Positions 1 to 12,978 are shown, numbered from the stretch's first letter. The stretch is 64,000 nucleotides of DNA from Bagarius yarrelli (GCA_005784505.1 VCAZ01000154.1:62001-126000), one strand, 5' to 3'. The notes: a model not told the origin generated them from the letters alone. Made by a program: numbers and translations.

Positions 1-640
1 CCTGTTGATTTTTGGTCCCTATCACTGTCTCATCCTTTCATCTCTTTTTTGCTAATAAGCTATTCGTAGTTAATTCATTTATCTTAGAAGTTAGGTCAAA
101 GTCTTAACTTATTTGTTCCAGTGACGTCCGGTGACGTCAATTTGTCCTCGTCTTTGTCTTCAGTTCTCACTCTTTGTTGTATTCTTTCCTTCACTTGCAA
201 CTTCCGAACAATACTTGCCCTCGTCCTCCTCATTAGACCTCTGTCTTTGTTTCGTTCTTTCTTTGTGCCCTTACATTTCTTTGCTGGTTTTGTCTTGCAA
301 CTGATGCATGACCTTCGACCACCGCTGCTGTTGCATCCACCACCTCAGCATGTTTGTCTCACTTTCTTCTCCTTCGTCATTTTCTTAACTTAATTGCCTT
401 TTACATGTTTGTTAGTTGGCACACGTAGCCAGACATCTCTGTCTAAAGCAATTTGTCTGTAAGAACCTCCTAGCGGATAAACTCAATTCCAAATAGTATT
501 CACTTATATTGAGAAATTGATATCCGGGATGAATGAGAATGTACACTCGAAAAAGTACCATTTTTATACTCTCCAGAGTATTAGACAATAAGCTTACTGG
601 GTCGGGCAATTTATTTACTGCTCTTGGATTCTATGCAAGT
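1..640. other. Unassigned T-rich sequence
   Basis: No gene, RNA or recognisable mobile element was seen here. A + strand reading frame at 121-393 has a hydrophobic, low-complexity translation that I do not recognise and take to be chance. The sequence is pyrimidine-rich on the + strand. Confidence 0.3.
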
Positions 641-844
641 CACCATCTTTCAATATTAGGCCTCTGAACCTGGAAAAAAAAGTAGTTTGCAAGATCTTAC
701 CCTCGGAACTAAGAGGTCCGCCACCTCCACCAATACCTGTCTAATTTTGTGTCGGAATTACAAAATGTTGAGATTTATCGGACAATTCTACATTAATTTT
801 TACCTTATGGCCAATAAATTTACCCCTAATATTTGCTGCCCTTA

Positions 845-915
845 CTGCATTTCATTGCCTTGTAACTATGTGCAATAACAATAAAGTTGAATCTAATCCA
901 ATCTAATCTAATTTT
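845..915 (+). repeat. 3' tail of an L2-like LINE
   Basis: The segment ends in an ACAATAAAGTTGAATCTAATC-type tail followed by tandem ATCTA units. The same kind of tail closes the L2-like LINE at 33420-33460, where it follows reverse-transcriptase coding sequence. I therefore infer a severely 5'-truncated LINE copy. No coding portion remains that I can identify. Confidence 0.4.
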
Positions 916-963
916 TTTAATTTATGTTTAATATGTGTTCCTGCGAGTGCGTGTTTCCCAGTC

Positions 964-965
<2 letters not shown>

Positions 966-1000
<35 letters not shown>
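966..1000. repeat. (TG)n microsatellite
   Basis: About 17 perfect TG dinucleotides occur in a row. This is a simple repeat without coding content. Confidence 0.95.
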
Positions 1001-1003
<3 letters not shown>

Positions 1004-2639
1004 CAGCCTTATTTATTTGTGCTATTAAGTTTTGTTCCCTAAGCACTGTCCTATTTCCTACCATTCTTCGTGCTGCCGCCAGGCTAACCACGGCCTTTTA
1101 ATTAATTATTTTTTTCCCCTTACCCCACAAAGTTTTCTGTTTGGTTATTGGTGTATTTAGTGTCCCTATCTAGTTCCTATTCCAAGCTGCATTCCTAATC
1201 TTTTGAAACTACATCTGCAATTCACTGTAGTCACTCTTTGGTGACAGTTTCACTCTGCTTACCACTCCATGTCGGCCATTTCTGATGTCGACCCTTCTTA
1301 CAGGATACTCTTGGCCTTTCATGTGTTTTGTCCATAACACTGTACATTCTTGTTTTGTCATACTTTCTGGTACAGTGTCATGACTTTTCTGTGTCTACAC
1401 CGTCTGGTCACATATGCCTTGCCTATGCTCCTTATCTTAAGCGATCCTTCTTTGAACTCGTTTCTGCTTCTTTGTTTATTTGTAGAAAACTCCATTTTGA
1501 TTACTTGGCAAAATAATTTGCTGCCAAATAAACACACCATTTCACTTCTGGGGCTTATACATTAAAATCATTGTCCAATTTGCGAATATTAATACGATGT
1601 GCCGAAACATTCTCTACTGGGTCTTATCCTGCACTTTTTTCCAATAATGACACTCCAAGATTAATACACCACCTAGGTCTTATCCTTTAGAATTCACTGG
1701 CCAATTCACAAATACTACAATGACACTTTTAAACTAAATCTTTCTCTTCCAGGTCTTATGCCTTTGTCTTTAACTTAAAAGGTGACACCCCATAACTAAA
1801 AAACACTTTGGAAATGCTAAGAATTGGTGGTCCTCTCCCTTCCCTCTTACTTAAATTTAATTCCACTGTTCTCTGTTTAGGCCCAAGGGCAGCTGCCAAC
1901 TTGAGCTCAGCTAAGGCCACACCCCCTTTTCGAATACATATACAAATCTGTACACAGAGCTTTGAGTTTAACAGATGTCCGTTTACCTTTTATTTATGTA
2001 CGCATGCTCCTCTGCATCTCAGCAGGCGGTCTCTGACAAGGCAATGCCGAAATGTAGAAAAGAGAGTCTTGAGTCGTCGGTTGAGAACAGTCGAATAATC
2101 GTCTTTATTGCAGTCTGACAAAGTTCACAAGCTTCCTGAAGGAATGATCTTTATCTGTAAGCTCTAATCATCTTAAGAAATAAAGAATATATTTCACTCT
2201 ATGTGTAATGAATCTATATAATACACGGCTTCTACTTTCTGAAATGAGTGAAAACAAATATTCACCTTTTTCATGTTATTCTATTTTTTTTTTTAATTAC
2301 AGCTATATAATCATATTATTTAATTAAATTGTCAGGGTCTCAAAGCCAACTTTGCAGAATTACAACACCTAATTATTATTTTAAATAATTTTATTTTGCT
2401 TATTGTATTTAGGAAACATTTTTATCTCCAATTGATAATTTGACGCTCAGACATTTTACAATGTTTTCATTACTTTGCACAACCAACTGCCTTTTGGTGG
2501 AGCAGCTTTCCTAGTAAGAAATTATGTAATCCACAGCCAAATTTTACTGGACACAAATTTGCAAGCAATTGCAGTCTGACTTACTTTTTATAAAGTCATA
2601 ACTGTTCGCTCTGTTTATATACATTCCAAATAAGTTATT
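1001..2639. other. Unassigned region
   Basis: No gene is supported. The motif GGTCTTAT recurs at about 1620, 1677 and 1753 in otherwise AT-rich DNA. On the - strand, around 2030-2115, there is an AATAAAGACG polyadenylation-like signal followed by a pyrimidine-rich stretch, which could be a fragment of an LTR. I could not find the second LTR or any gag/pol sequence, so this is left unassigned. Confidence 0.25.
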
Positions 2640-4450
2640 TCTCTAAAAGAGCTAGATAAACATGTAGATCAGTTACCCCCATTTATTTTTGTGAGTGGTT
2701 GTAATATTCACAACACTTTATGGGGAGAAGATTGCTGTGACGCCAAAGTGAAAAAGAAAGGCATTATAAAGTATTTGTGCTTACTAACAATGGAATGAAA
2801 ACATTTCTTCACCCAGGTCATGGGACCTATTCTGCAGTTTATCAGGCGATATGCAGTGGTTGAATTTTTTTCTGACCAGCGTTACCACTCATCACTACTG
2901 GTCTGAAAGTGAAAAACAAACTCTATCCCGGGCTGAGACAATCTAGTTTGCTTCAGGGGTTGGCCAATGTGCTAGCATTTCTGGAAAAGTCTGCCTTGAA
3001 AACAGATTTTTAAATATGTCAATTTCTCCTCCTCCGTCAGCCATTGTGGGCGCAAAGATTCTAATTAAATTCTACAGACGCGTTTTGCTAGTCTAACGTG
3101 TAACAGTGTTACTCTGATCAACCAATCAGAGGATGCTCTGACGAAAATGCTGACGTTATTATGAGCCAGCTAGCTGGCGCTGAGAGGCGAATTTAAAATC
3201 TTATTGGTTTAAGAAACAGTCCCATTGCTAATATAGTTAAAGTTATATGGGCAGCACTACTGATTCTGAAGGCTCTGGGCAGATTAGATTAACATGGAAG
3301 CATATAGAGGCTAAAATCTGATAAAAAAAAATCTTACATAGACATACTGGCGCAGTGGAGCCAAGAGAAACTCTACAAAATGAAGAGAATAGACTGTTGG
3401 GAATAAATTAATACAATTTTATGGGACTTTTTATTAAACATCTATCAACTATGAATCTTATCCGATACAAAATAAGTAGAATCATTAATGAAGCAAAAAG
3501 ACAAAGTTAGTGACATTATCAAGGTTAACATGTTATCCTGGATGTTTAACATGATCAGCAATATGAAGGGCATTGGATCTAAATATCATATTTGGCATAA
3601 AAAAACAAGGACTTGGATATAGCAAATGCATTAGCAGGATATTTTAAATTGAACTCATCGGTAGTAATCAGAGTTTTAACCAATTTGACCACAGCATGGA
3701 GATAAAGAGCTGATTTTCACCTCTAAAAACAAGGAAATATATAATCAACCTTTCAATACAAAAGAATTACTTATTTTTTTAAATGTGTGCATGATACTGC
3801 ATAACTATGGAAAGGATGTTAAACAATTAACTCTGAATACTAGAATCGAAGGAACTAATAAATTTTAGAAGTGGAAAAAGTACTTTGAATCAACTGGACA
3901 TTGGAATCACACCTGAGATAGTTTTATCAGGAAAGAACATGTCGTTGCGGTCTTCTTTGATTTGGAAAAAAGCATATGATACAACATAGAGGTTTCAGAG
4001 GACAATTGCTTATCTTTTTTATGACTAGTAAATATTTTGGTGTCTAAATAGGAAACACTTTATTAAACACTTATGAACAAGAACTTGGAGTTCCTCACGG
4101 GAGTTTCCTCTTTGTGACACTGTTCAGCGTTAAGATGAATAGTATTGCAAAGACCATTGGACCCAACATTTTATGCAGATGAAGATAAAGATTATCTTCT
4201 TTATCTATTACAAAAGAAACAATGAGCAAAAAATGCAGCTTTGTATTAACAAGCTTAATCTAAAAAACTAAAATGGTCTAGCAAAAACACTTTTTCCTCC
4301 AATGATCCCTTCATCTTCATCCAGGACTTTTTATTAACAGAGACCAAAGTAAAGTCGTTAAGGTAATCAAGTTCTTAGATCTTACCTTTGATAACAAAAT
4401 GACATTTACCCCTTATTTAAAATAATAATAATAATAGAAGTCAAATACAG
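2640..4450 (+). pseudogene. Decayed non-LTR retrotransposon (I/Nimb-like)
   Basis: Translation in shifting + frames gives landmarks of a LINE ORF2 in the right order. Near 2655-2760 there is an endonuclease-like stretch (PFIFVSGCNIHNTLWGE resembles the catalytic GDFNAHN...WG motif). Near 3630-3690 the phrase DIANALAGYF resembles the pre-RT region. Near 3935-3990 VAVFFDLEKAYDTT is the RT 'D-EKAYD' motif, interrupted by a one-base shift. Near 4085-4110 an LGVPHGS stretch resembles 'GVPQGS'. Near 4355-4410 FLDLTFDNKMTF resembles the 'FLGLTFD' motif. Many stops and shifts show it is dead. The family assignment to the I/Nimb group is from recall of those motifs. Confidence 0.6.
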
Positions 4451-4930
4451 TTGCACTTTTTACCTTAGTCTTTACAGTGAATCAATTAAACATGCAGTCA
4501 ACAAGTTTAACCTTTCATCAATACTAGTGCATCCACAGAAATACTGTATAAGGGTACATCATATAAAAAGGAATTATTTCTTCATACATGATACAGCTGT
4601 TGTTTTTGTGATGAAAATACAAATAGGAGACAAATATTGTGAATACCATCTTTACTCTGAGCCAAGCAGTGTACCAGGTTACGTTGGCTTAACATTACTA
4701 AGTTGGTATATTTTTATCCGTTACCAACATACACTTTTAATGGTCACCGAGTCATTTTGCTGAAATATAGTGTGATGTCAAAGTAAAAAGTTCCTGGCCA
4801 CAAAAGTGGAAAAACAATAGTGAAAGTAAAAGCAGTTTTAATGCAGAAATATATTGACATAATTCTCAAGTAGAGAAAAATCATATCTTGTATGTAACAG
4901 TGTTACTTCACTAAATTTCGAATCACTACA

Positions 4931-5095
4931 TTTACAGCATTAGGCAGACCCCTTATCCAGAGCGACTTACATTTATCTCTTTTTGTGAGCAATTACGGTT
5001 TAAGGGCCTTGCTTAGGTGCCCAGCATTGGCAACTTGGTAGTGCTGGGAAACAAACCCGTAACTTCCAATTAGGAGACCCAATCACTATTTGCTT
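4931..5095. repeat. Short dispersed repeat, 'GCGACTTACA' family, copy 1
   Basis: The copy reads TTATCCAGAGCGACTTACAT, then a poorly conserved stretch, then AAGGGCCTTGCTTAGGTGCC and CAACTTGGTAGTGCTGGGAA. The same blocks recur at about 21860, 39830, 50500 and, inverted, 51985. It is non-coding and of a type found in many copies in otophysan fish genomes. Its class (SINE or MITE) is not decided by this window. Confidence 0.7.
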
Positions 5096-5409
5096 GATTC
5101 CAGAGGTGACAAATGATATTTTAGAAGAGATTTTGAAGTCTCTTGGAGTGGAGACATATCATGATTTTCAGCTTATTGAGGAATCTTTTTTGCAGACAGC
5201 ATTGCGGCCAGTTCAAGCTCAAAAAGTCCTTGCTGCTTGAAAACTGAGATGTAAGTCATGTATTGCAGAACAAAATGCAACAAGTTCACAGTGGCAGGCC
5301 TTAAAATTTCCACAATTCAACACATTCCCATTGTGTTACTGACTATTATTTTTGTATGTGTTTTTGCAGTTTGACTTCCTGAGACATGCAGTTTATCTGT
5401 TAGTGCTTT

Positions 5410-6420
5410 ACCAAGTTCAAGTTCAAGTTTAAGAATTTTTCTTGTCATTTCAACCATATATAGCAGACGCAGTACACAGTGAAATGAAACAACGTTTCTC
5501 CAGGACCCCATGGTGCTACACAAAACAACACAGAATTACACAAAACAATAACAACACATAGCTAAATACTAAAAATAAATTGTCTTAGCAACACAAAGTG
5601 CATGTGTGCAACCCATTTTGTGTGTGTGAGTTGAGGCAGTTTTAGTCAGTTCAGTGTGTTGAGCAGTCTGATGGCTTGGGGAAAAAAACTGTTACACACT
5701 CGGGTTGTGAGAGCCCGAATGCTACGGTACCTTTTTCCAGATAGCAGGAGTGTGAGGAGTGTGTGGGGTCGTCCAAAATGCTCTTGGCTTTGCGGATGCA
5801 GCGTGTTGTGTAAATGTCCGTTATGGAGAGAAGAAAGACTCTGATGATCTTCTCAGCTGTTCTCACTATCCTCTGCAGAGTCTTGCAATCCGAAGCGGTG
5901 CACTTCCCAAACCAGGCAGGGATGCAGCTGCTCAGGCTGCTCTCAATGGTCCCTCTGTAGAATATGGTCAGGATGGGAGGTGGAAGATGGGCTTTCCTCA
6001 GCCTTCTCAGGAAGTAGAGGCGCTGCTGGCCTTTTTTGCTAATGGAGCTGGTGTTGAGTGACCAGGTGGAGTTCTCTGCCAGGTGAACACCAAGGAATTT
6101 GTTGCTCTTGACGATCTCTACCGAGGATCCATCAATATTCAGCGCAGAGCGGTTGCTCTTTTCTTTTCTAAAGTCAACAACTATCTCCTTAGCCCTGTCG
6201 ACATTTAGAGACAGGTTGTTGGCTCTACACCAGGCTGTTAGCTGTTGCACCTCCTCTCTGTATGCTGACTCGTCGTTTTTACTGATGGGACCCACCACGG
6301 TTGTGTCATCGGCAAACTTGACAATGTGATAAGAGTTGTGCAATCTCTGGGCTGACCTGCGGGGCCCCAGTGCTCAGTGTGATGCTGCTTCCTATCCAGA
6401 CTGGCTGAGGTCTTTTAGTC
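5410..6420 (-). pseudogene. 5'-truncated L2-like LINE, reverse-transcriptase C-terminal part
   Basis: On the - strand an open frame from 6343 to 5651 (about 230 residues) begins with the RT active-site motif KFADDTTVVG. It continues with CRANNLSLNV and FLGVHLAENSTWS, the thumb/connector region of CR1/L2-type LINEs, and FYRGTIESSLSSCI. The LINE 3' untranslated region continues to about 5410 and includes the complement of TTGTCATTTCAACCATATA. No endonuclease or RT palm precedes it, so it is 5'-truncated in the usual LINE way. The unbroken frame over this length suggests a fairly young insertion. The related copies at 24300-25130 and 31890-33460 lie on the opposite strand. Confidence 0.8.
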
Positions 6421-9400
6421 AGAAAGTCCAGGCTTCGCAACCTTGCAGCATCGTTTACCTAGAGGTTTGCAATCATCCTTTTCTTGCAGCTCCTGTGGTA
6501 TATACTGGGTAGATACCTTTCAGATCCCATTGGATAAGCTCCCAAAGAGGTTTTTGAATGAGAAGAGAGATGGTCTGGGTTGTGGTGAATGAGATGATGT
6601 GAAAATGAAGCAATCTACAACACCTAAAATAAGAAAACAAAAGCATTGTAATAATAAACATCAGTATGATGAATGTATCGATTCTTTTAGAACAGAGAGC
6701 AGAAGGTTTTGTTTGTTACTATTAATCAACATGAACGTACGATTAACAAAACTTCTACTGCATCTAATAATTGATGTTACTCAGCATTTTTAAATTCATT
6801 TTAAAGATCAAAACTGTATCATGTTAACAAGTAATGGACAGTTGCATGATACAGATTTTAATTTTAAAAGTGTATTAGTAAAAGATAAGTTCATTTTTTA
6901 GTTGTTATATTATAATTAATGCAAATAAACTTGACTAAAAGTGTTACTCAATCCTACTTTTTACTGGAATGATTTATGTTTCATGTGTGTGTGTGTGTAT
7001 GGGTGGGTTGGTGTCTTGAAACACTGTACAAGACAACATTCCCTTCTTACATTTCCCTGTGCACGGTGTTTTGGAGCTATTATTGCTTCAACATCTATTA
7101 CTCAGAGGTAAGTTTTTTGCGGATAGGTTTTGTACAACACTGAACTTGGTCAGATGCAAATGCAAAGTTCATCTGACCAATTTTATTTTTTTTTTTGACG
7201 TGGCTTATATGTTTAGGTTTAATCATCTCAATGGACAATGACAATAAAAAATATTATTAGTCAGTTATTATTTTGCAAAAAAACACAAATTTTTCCCCGT
7301 AAAGTAATTACATTTATTAATCTTTTTAAAAATGTTAATTTTTTTTTAATTAACCCAGAGATGTGCACCAAAGTAGAGAAGATAAACACAGCCCATCCTC
7401 ATGTGAACCCATAAGTCTCTACCTTGATTCATGTCTGAATATGGATGATGTCAGTAAGTTTTCTGACATTTAATGAATGTGTCATATTGCCAGTTTGTGT
7501 CAGCTGCTATGCTCCATATCGCGTTCAGTTTGTAAACAACTGTTATTACGTTTATTACTTTGGTATTTTTCCGATTTGCATTCTGTTTGTATTGTACATT
7601 TTGTTCAAATGTGTTAGGAAGACCTTACTATTGTTTATTTTAAAATACTTTGTACTGAGAACTGACAGATTTTTGTTGACTTGTTTAAGGATAATTAATG
7701 CTTTAAAAGGCAAAATATTACTGGATTTCCAAGTCTTTCAGTGCAGTTCCTCTTAATGCATTTATAGCTTTAGCGTTTTATCATTTCGGTCCCTAATCAG
7801 TGTACATTAACCAGAAATGTGCATAAACAACCCAAAGTGTACAGTTAATATTTAATGGTTTACAGTTAACATTCATGTAAATGTAATTTAGTCTACATTT
7901 TTGCAACATTGATCAATTTGAAAAAAAAAAATGTGTTTAATAAAAGCCTGGTTGTGCTATTTCTAAAAGAGATTTAATAGTTTAAAATGTTTGGTTTATA
8001 TAAATATTTTCTACTAAGATTTTTAGTTCTATTCTGTAAAGTTTACTTTAACTTTATTAAAATGTTTACTTTAAAAAATGGTCACGTTTTTTAACTGTAA
8101 ATTTACTACAAACTCTTTGGGATATGTTTTGCTTTTTACATAATTATTCTATACATTACACAGTTTTAAAATGTAAACATAGTTATTTTTATGTATTTGT
8201 ACAGAATGATTCTGAAACAAAAGATTTTTTTTACAGTATTTGATTATGACACTTGACAGCCATGTTACTTTTATTTACTGAAAGTATTGAGCAATTTTAT
8301 CTAGGATTATATTTCATTTTACAAAAAGTTATCTGAACTTTACAAAAAAAGTATCTACAAATATTTAGCCCTGTGAAGCGCATACTAATATTCATAACTT
8401 GTAGGTGTATTTATTAAGGTTGTATTTAAATGCAAACAATTTGTCAAAAGATTTTGCTTGTATGGATTTGTTGGCATGGATTTACATGAAAGTTTCTCAG
8501 AGTTTTATCAAAATTTTGAGGCATGCAAATATTTCTCAGAAACTGCATAATGCTGAAATTTTTTTATGTGTAAAAATTCATGATTGCTTGCTTATAAAAT
8601 GCTAGTAAGCCATGCAACTCACTTAAATAGACCAATGAGTGTGCTGTTTGGGGTTTAACACATTAAAGAGAATATCTCTTGTAAACCTTTGGCTAAACAA
8701 TTAACACTTAACTGAACACGTTTTGGACCATCAGCCACAGCCATTAAAATAAATTAGGGTATTAACAAATGATAAAAGTAGACAATGATGTGATTAATTA
8801 ACTGCAAAACTATATATATATATACATATATGGATTTGGATATGGATTTGGTTTGATTGTTTAACTTGGTTAATGGATCTGTACGTTTCCCCCTTATTTA
8901 TTACATAAATGGGTTGTTTTGTTTTTTCAAATAACTTCAAATTGCAGCATTTGAGTTCCTTTTATTAAAGAAAAATGCAGTTACACAAAGACTAAACTGG
9001 TTGGAAGTCATATAAACAGTCATAAAGAGTCATATATCCGTTGGACAAGCAGATATTTCCATGTACTGGCCAAATACTGCGTCTCTGACATGTTTGCGCT
9101 AAATCGTCCACTGCTTTACATCCGGGCTACGACTCATGAGCAAAGACGTGGAATGTTAGATTTTTTTTCCTCAGCCGCTGTAATGATGAAGTAAAAAGCC
9201 CCATGATTGGTGGATTGCGAGGAACAAGAAACATAAAACCGGAGGATTAGCGTTAGCATTCGGGTCCAAAATGCGACGTAGGTGAAAAAACAGCAAATCC
9301 AAACTTCGCGAAGATCAGCTGACGGCAAACGGCTTTTCAGTTGCATCTGAAATATAGAAGGTATTTAAAAGAAAATACAACGCTCAGCATCCACACAAGT
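6421..9400. other. AT-rich region without a recognised gene
   Basis: Only short reading frames of low-complexity composition occur here. There is a (GT)n patch near 6985-6999 and a short TA run near 8813-8830. CpG density rises from about 9120, leading into the candidate promoter. No conserved protein, RNA or complete mobile element was recognised. Confidence 0.4.
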
Positions 9401-9439
9401 AGCTAACACTGCACAATGGTCTCTTGCAATATTTTGCTC

Positions 9440-9920
9440 TCATACAAACGTAAAGCGGCGCGCCTTGCTTGACAGCTCGGCATCCAATAGAAGGTAGTGC
9501 GAACCGGGCTGCATGAAGCCTCGGCCAATGGATAGGCTTATAACACGGGCCCAAACAAGTTAGGCTGTTGGTTCAGGCGACCAGCGCTAAACTTCGCCAA
9601 ATAATAGCTGTTTGTGTTTTGGGTGATGCAGTAGCCATTTTAGGTAAGTAGGTCTTTTAAAATCCCACCCTTTTTGATTTTGTGCTATATAAATTTGTGT
9701 TGTAGCAATAGCGCGTTGCTCGGCCCGGGCTCCAACTCCTGCATCCCTCATGAATGAAGTGCTGAGGTCTTCTGCTTTAATAACGATTAAGACATTGTAC
9801 TGGCCTCCCACCCGTCTAATATTTGATGCAACTGTCATGGCGTTTTTTTTGCGTCCTTGGAAATTAATGCGGCGACGGAAAAGCGGCATGGTGCCCGGAG
9901 CCGGTGTCTGAAGCTCAGGT
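9440..9920 (+). promoter_or_regulatory. CpG-rich candidate promoter and leader exon(s), possibly for chd6
   Basis: This stretch is far richer in CpG than its surroundings (for example GCGGCGCGCC near 9457). It carries CCAAT boxes at 9484-9488 and 9525-9529 and a GCTTATAACACGGGCCC stretch just downstream. A consensus donor, TTTTAG/GTAAGT, splits at 9643/9644, and a second, GCTCAG/GTAGGC, at 9918/9919. No open frame links them, as expected of a non-coding first exon. The next convincing exon downstream on this strand is chd6 coding exon 1 at 33973, whose acceptor lies directly before its ATG. Assignment to chd6 is inference. A - strand open frame at 9889-9587 could instead mean a divergent transcript, but I do not recognise its translation. 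Confidence 0.45.
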
Positions 9921-10480
9921 AGGCGAGTTCCTGCTGAAAGAGCCGGGCTAGTGGAGTTTCAGTGTCGCTTCACACGTGGAATGTCTGCGATATGTACATA
10001 GATATCTAACGGTGCCGTCGCAGTCATAACTGATTTAGCAGCATAGGCTAAAGTCGCTAATGTATGTGACTGTCGGCTTTTCTGATGGCCGTCCGAGCAA
10101 TCATGTATTTACCATTATTTATGTTTTGCAATAAACACTAAAACTACGATGAAACAGGTGAATGAAAGAAAAGTAGGTTTAATTACACTGTAGTTACTTA
10201 CAATTATGCCTCATGTAGTTGGCATCTGTGCAGTGCAGGTAAATTGCCAGAGGGTAGGATGTTCAGCATGGCACCTGACAGGAGCAGGTAGACTTCATCA
10301 TATACACTCTTGTTAAATTATTTATGTTTCCTTATGTATGCAAACACAGTGTTTCCAATATAGACGGACTGGACTGCCTGTTTTAGAGGTTAGAAAGTTA
10401 CAACCAAAATGACTTCAAGTATTGTGTTATCCATATTGTGTGCGATACTGTTAATTTGAAAAAAAAACAAAAAAAAACAA
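9921..10480. other. Unassigned region downstream of the CpG-rich segment
   Basis: No gene or element was recognised. If the leader-exon assignment is right, this is the start of a roughly 24-kb first intron. Confidence 0.3.
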
Positions 10481-11110
10481 CTAATTTACCTACTTTAATA
10501 TTTTATTGGACCACCTTTGGCTTTGATTACAGCAAACATTCGCCATGGCATTGTTTTGATACGCTTCTGCAAAGTCACAGCATTTATTCCTGTACAGAGT
10601 CGCACTATTCTTTCGCTAAGTTCTTGTATTAATGATGGGTAAGTCAGCAAAGTCTTCTCCAGCACAGACCAAGGATTCTCAATGCGGCTAAGGTCATCTT
10701 AGAATATTTCCTGTGCCATCAGGCAAGAAGAAAAAAATCCACTGATGGAATTTAATATATTCGGGTAGTCAGCTGACCTCATTCTTTGGGCACATAACGT
10801 TGCTGAATCTGACCAACTGCAACAACCCCAGATCATAGCACTGGGGTTGCCCCCAAAGACACTAGGCATTGATGGGAACATCCACCTTTTTTTTTACCCT
10901 GATGCACCCATCACTCTGGAACAGGGTAAATCTGGATTCATCAGACCACTTGACCTTCTTCCATTGCTCCAGGGTTCGATCTTTATACTTCTCAGCTATT
11001 TTTGTCCCGATAAGCCTCACTGATAAGTGCTTTTTATAAGACTACACAGCTGTATAGTCCTATTTCTTTGAATTCCCATTAAAATGCTCTTACTTTCACT
11101 TTTAAACATA
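10481..11110 (-). pseudogene. Tc1/mariner fragment, internally deleted
   Basis: The + strand carries the reverse complement of a Tc1-type transposase gene. Recognisable blocks are TTGGACCACCTTTGGCTTTG near 10507, TTCTCAATGCGGCTAAGGTC near 10677 and CAGCTGACCTCATTCTTTGG near 10770. A CATCACTCTGGAACAGGGTA block follows near 10908. It is non-functional because of deletions. The same family, in the opposite orientation, occupies 15100-16115. Confidence 0.65.
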
Positions 11111-11334
11111 GCTGTAAGTTGTACTGTTGTTTTTTTACAATTTGATTTCAACAAACATTTAAGTGATCGCCGAACACGATCGTTCAAGGCCTACTGGAAA
11201 GTCTGCCGTCTGCAGACCACGCGTGTCTAGCTCAAAGTCAGCACTTCGGTCGTCCTGCTAAACCACGAGTCTGTTGTCATAGCGTAATATTCCACCTCAA
11301 TTTTAACTCTATATTTAGTGTAAAGTTGTGGGAT

Positions 11335-11545
11335 TGCAATGTGCCATCTTAGTGAGTTGGGGTCAGAGCACAGGGTCAGCTATGATGCAGCGCCCCTGAA
11401 GCAGGATGGGTTATGTGTCTTGCTCAAGGACCCAACAGTGGCTGGCTGGCTGGCTGGCGGTGGTGGAGCTTGAACCCAGGTCTTCCTGGTCTTTAGATTA
11501 GAAACTAACCATTTAATCATTTAAGCCACCACTGGGGGGGAGGAA
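11335..11545 (-). repeat. tRNA-derived SINE, copy 1
   Basis: Read on the - strand, the head near 11540-11470 contains an A-box-like TGGCTTAAATGATTAAATGG and a B-box-like GGGTTCAAGCTCC, the two internal RNA polymerase III promoter elements. The body (CACTGTTGGGTCCTTGAGCA; then GGGGCGCTGCATC; then TGACCCCAACTCACTAAGAT) matches the SINE at 33000-33210 nearly throughout. A short GGCT/AGCC repeat expands the region between head and body. Confidence 0.6.
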
Positions 11546-12978
11546 AGGCATAATCCCACTTCACCGTGCTTTACTTTTTTGTTTTTTAATTACACGCACA
11601 TGGACAATGGTGATTGGCTGTGCACACTCAATTGGCTAGTATAACTGTCACTCAGAGAGGGTAGTCATGCATTTGCTCTGGGACTTTTGCGATTAGCTAC
11701 TTGCAGAGTTTTAAATCACTATTGCATTTCAAGTTTGATTAATTATTCAGCCCTAGTGGATGGCGACGTTTGGTTGAACATCGATTTAGTTGTGTCAGTC
11801 ATAGTATGTTAATTGAATTGAGGGTTTGTTTATTATTAAATACTTAGTGAAAGTGAAGGTTTTGTGAAATCACTGACAAAGGTCGGAGGCAAATCAATGC
11901 TCGTTTAGTCAAGTAAAAATCATGCAGTGTAAATGATCAAACGTGTGATCTGAGTAAATCACTGGCATGCTAAATATCTAGACCTGTCAGCCATTCAAAA
12001 TCCTGACTAAAAGTCCTGACTAAAAAATACATCGGCGATGACCTGCCGCCAATAGCAGCGCAAGATACAGGGAAGCAGCAACATTGGGGAGGAGTTATAG
12101 ACCATGCTTGCCATGGCATGGTTTAGGTGCCTTTTTTTTTTTTTACTTATTTCCCTTCTTGCTCTTTCACTGTGAATCAGTGCACAGACCAGTTTCACTT
12201 ATCGTGTGCATTTGATTGTAAAATGTAGGACCAGACCTTCTACTGTCACGCATGTAAACAGCAGCAACTGAGTTTCAACCCAGACTGTGGTGCATTGTGA
12301 AAACAACATTGATCAGACGACTTTGAAAATTGTTAAATTGCAGGACAGGGTCAATTCAAATTATACTAGACTCTTAAAGGAACATGGTGCTGAGCAGGGA
12401 TTGGTAATCTTCAGTTAAGGCCAGACTTTGGCCCTGTATGCAAACATCAGTGTTTTAAAACTATTCTTAGAAAACTACAGGAAGCTGATTAAGAAAACTC
12501 AGCAATTTGTCTAATTTCATTAAGCCCTATTTATTTGTTAAAAATCTATAAGCCTAAATTCCATACATATTGGTATATGTTATGATGTTTAAATGGTATA
12601 TTTAATGAGATGTGTATAAGATTGACCTTCACACAGCCGTGTCAGTAAGCATGGTAATTAAAACTAAGCGCAAGGTACAGTATCATAATTTGTATGCTTG
12701 CAAGAGTGTTTATGAGCATGAAGAGGTGATGCAGTCATGCAACTTTTTGGGAGCGCTTCACTTTTGTGAAAAGTGAGACATGCATAGATCATTTAAAAGA
12801 TTTCTTGTTTGCAGGGTCTTTTTAAAAGTAATTTTCCATTGCTTTAACAAAATAGTGGAAGTGCAGTACAGTTTTGCCGGAAGACATAAATTAAGCGAAA
12901 GGGATGCTGAAACATGATATTGTGGCCTCACCCAGTTTGCTTCCTATATGTCCTTGTCAGAAAAAGGCCTGTGTGAAT
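11546..12978. other. Unassigned non-coding region
   Basis: No gene, RNA or mobile element was recognised. It has short homopolymers such as the T run near 12131-12144. Confidence 0.35.

Noticed and set aside
1560..2120. Endogenous retrovirus or LTR element
   Set aside because: A polyadenylation-like signal on the - strand and recurring GGTCTTAT hinted at an LTR, but no paired LTR, primer-binding site or gag/pol could be found.
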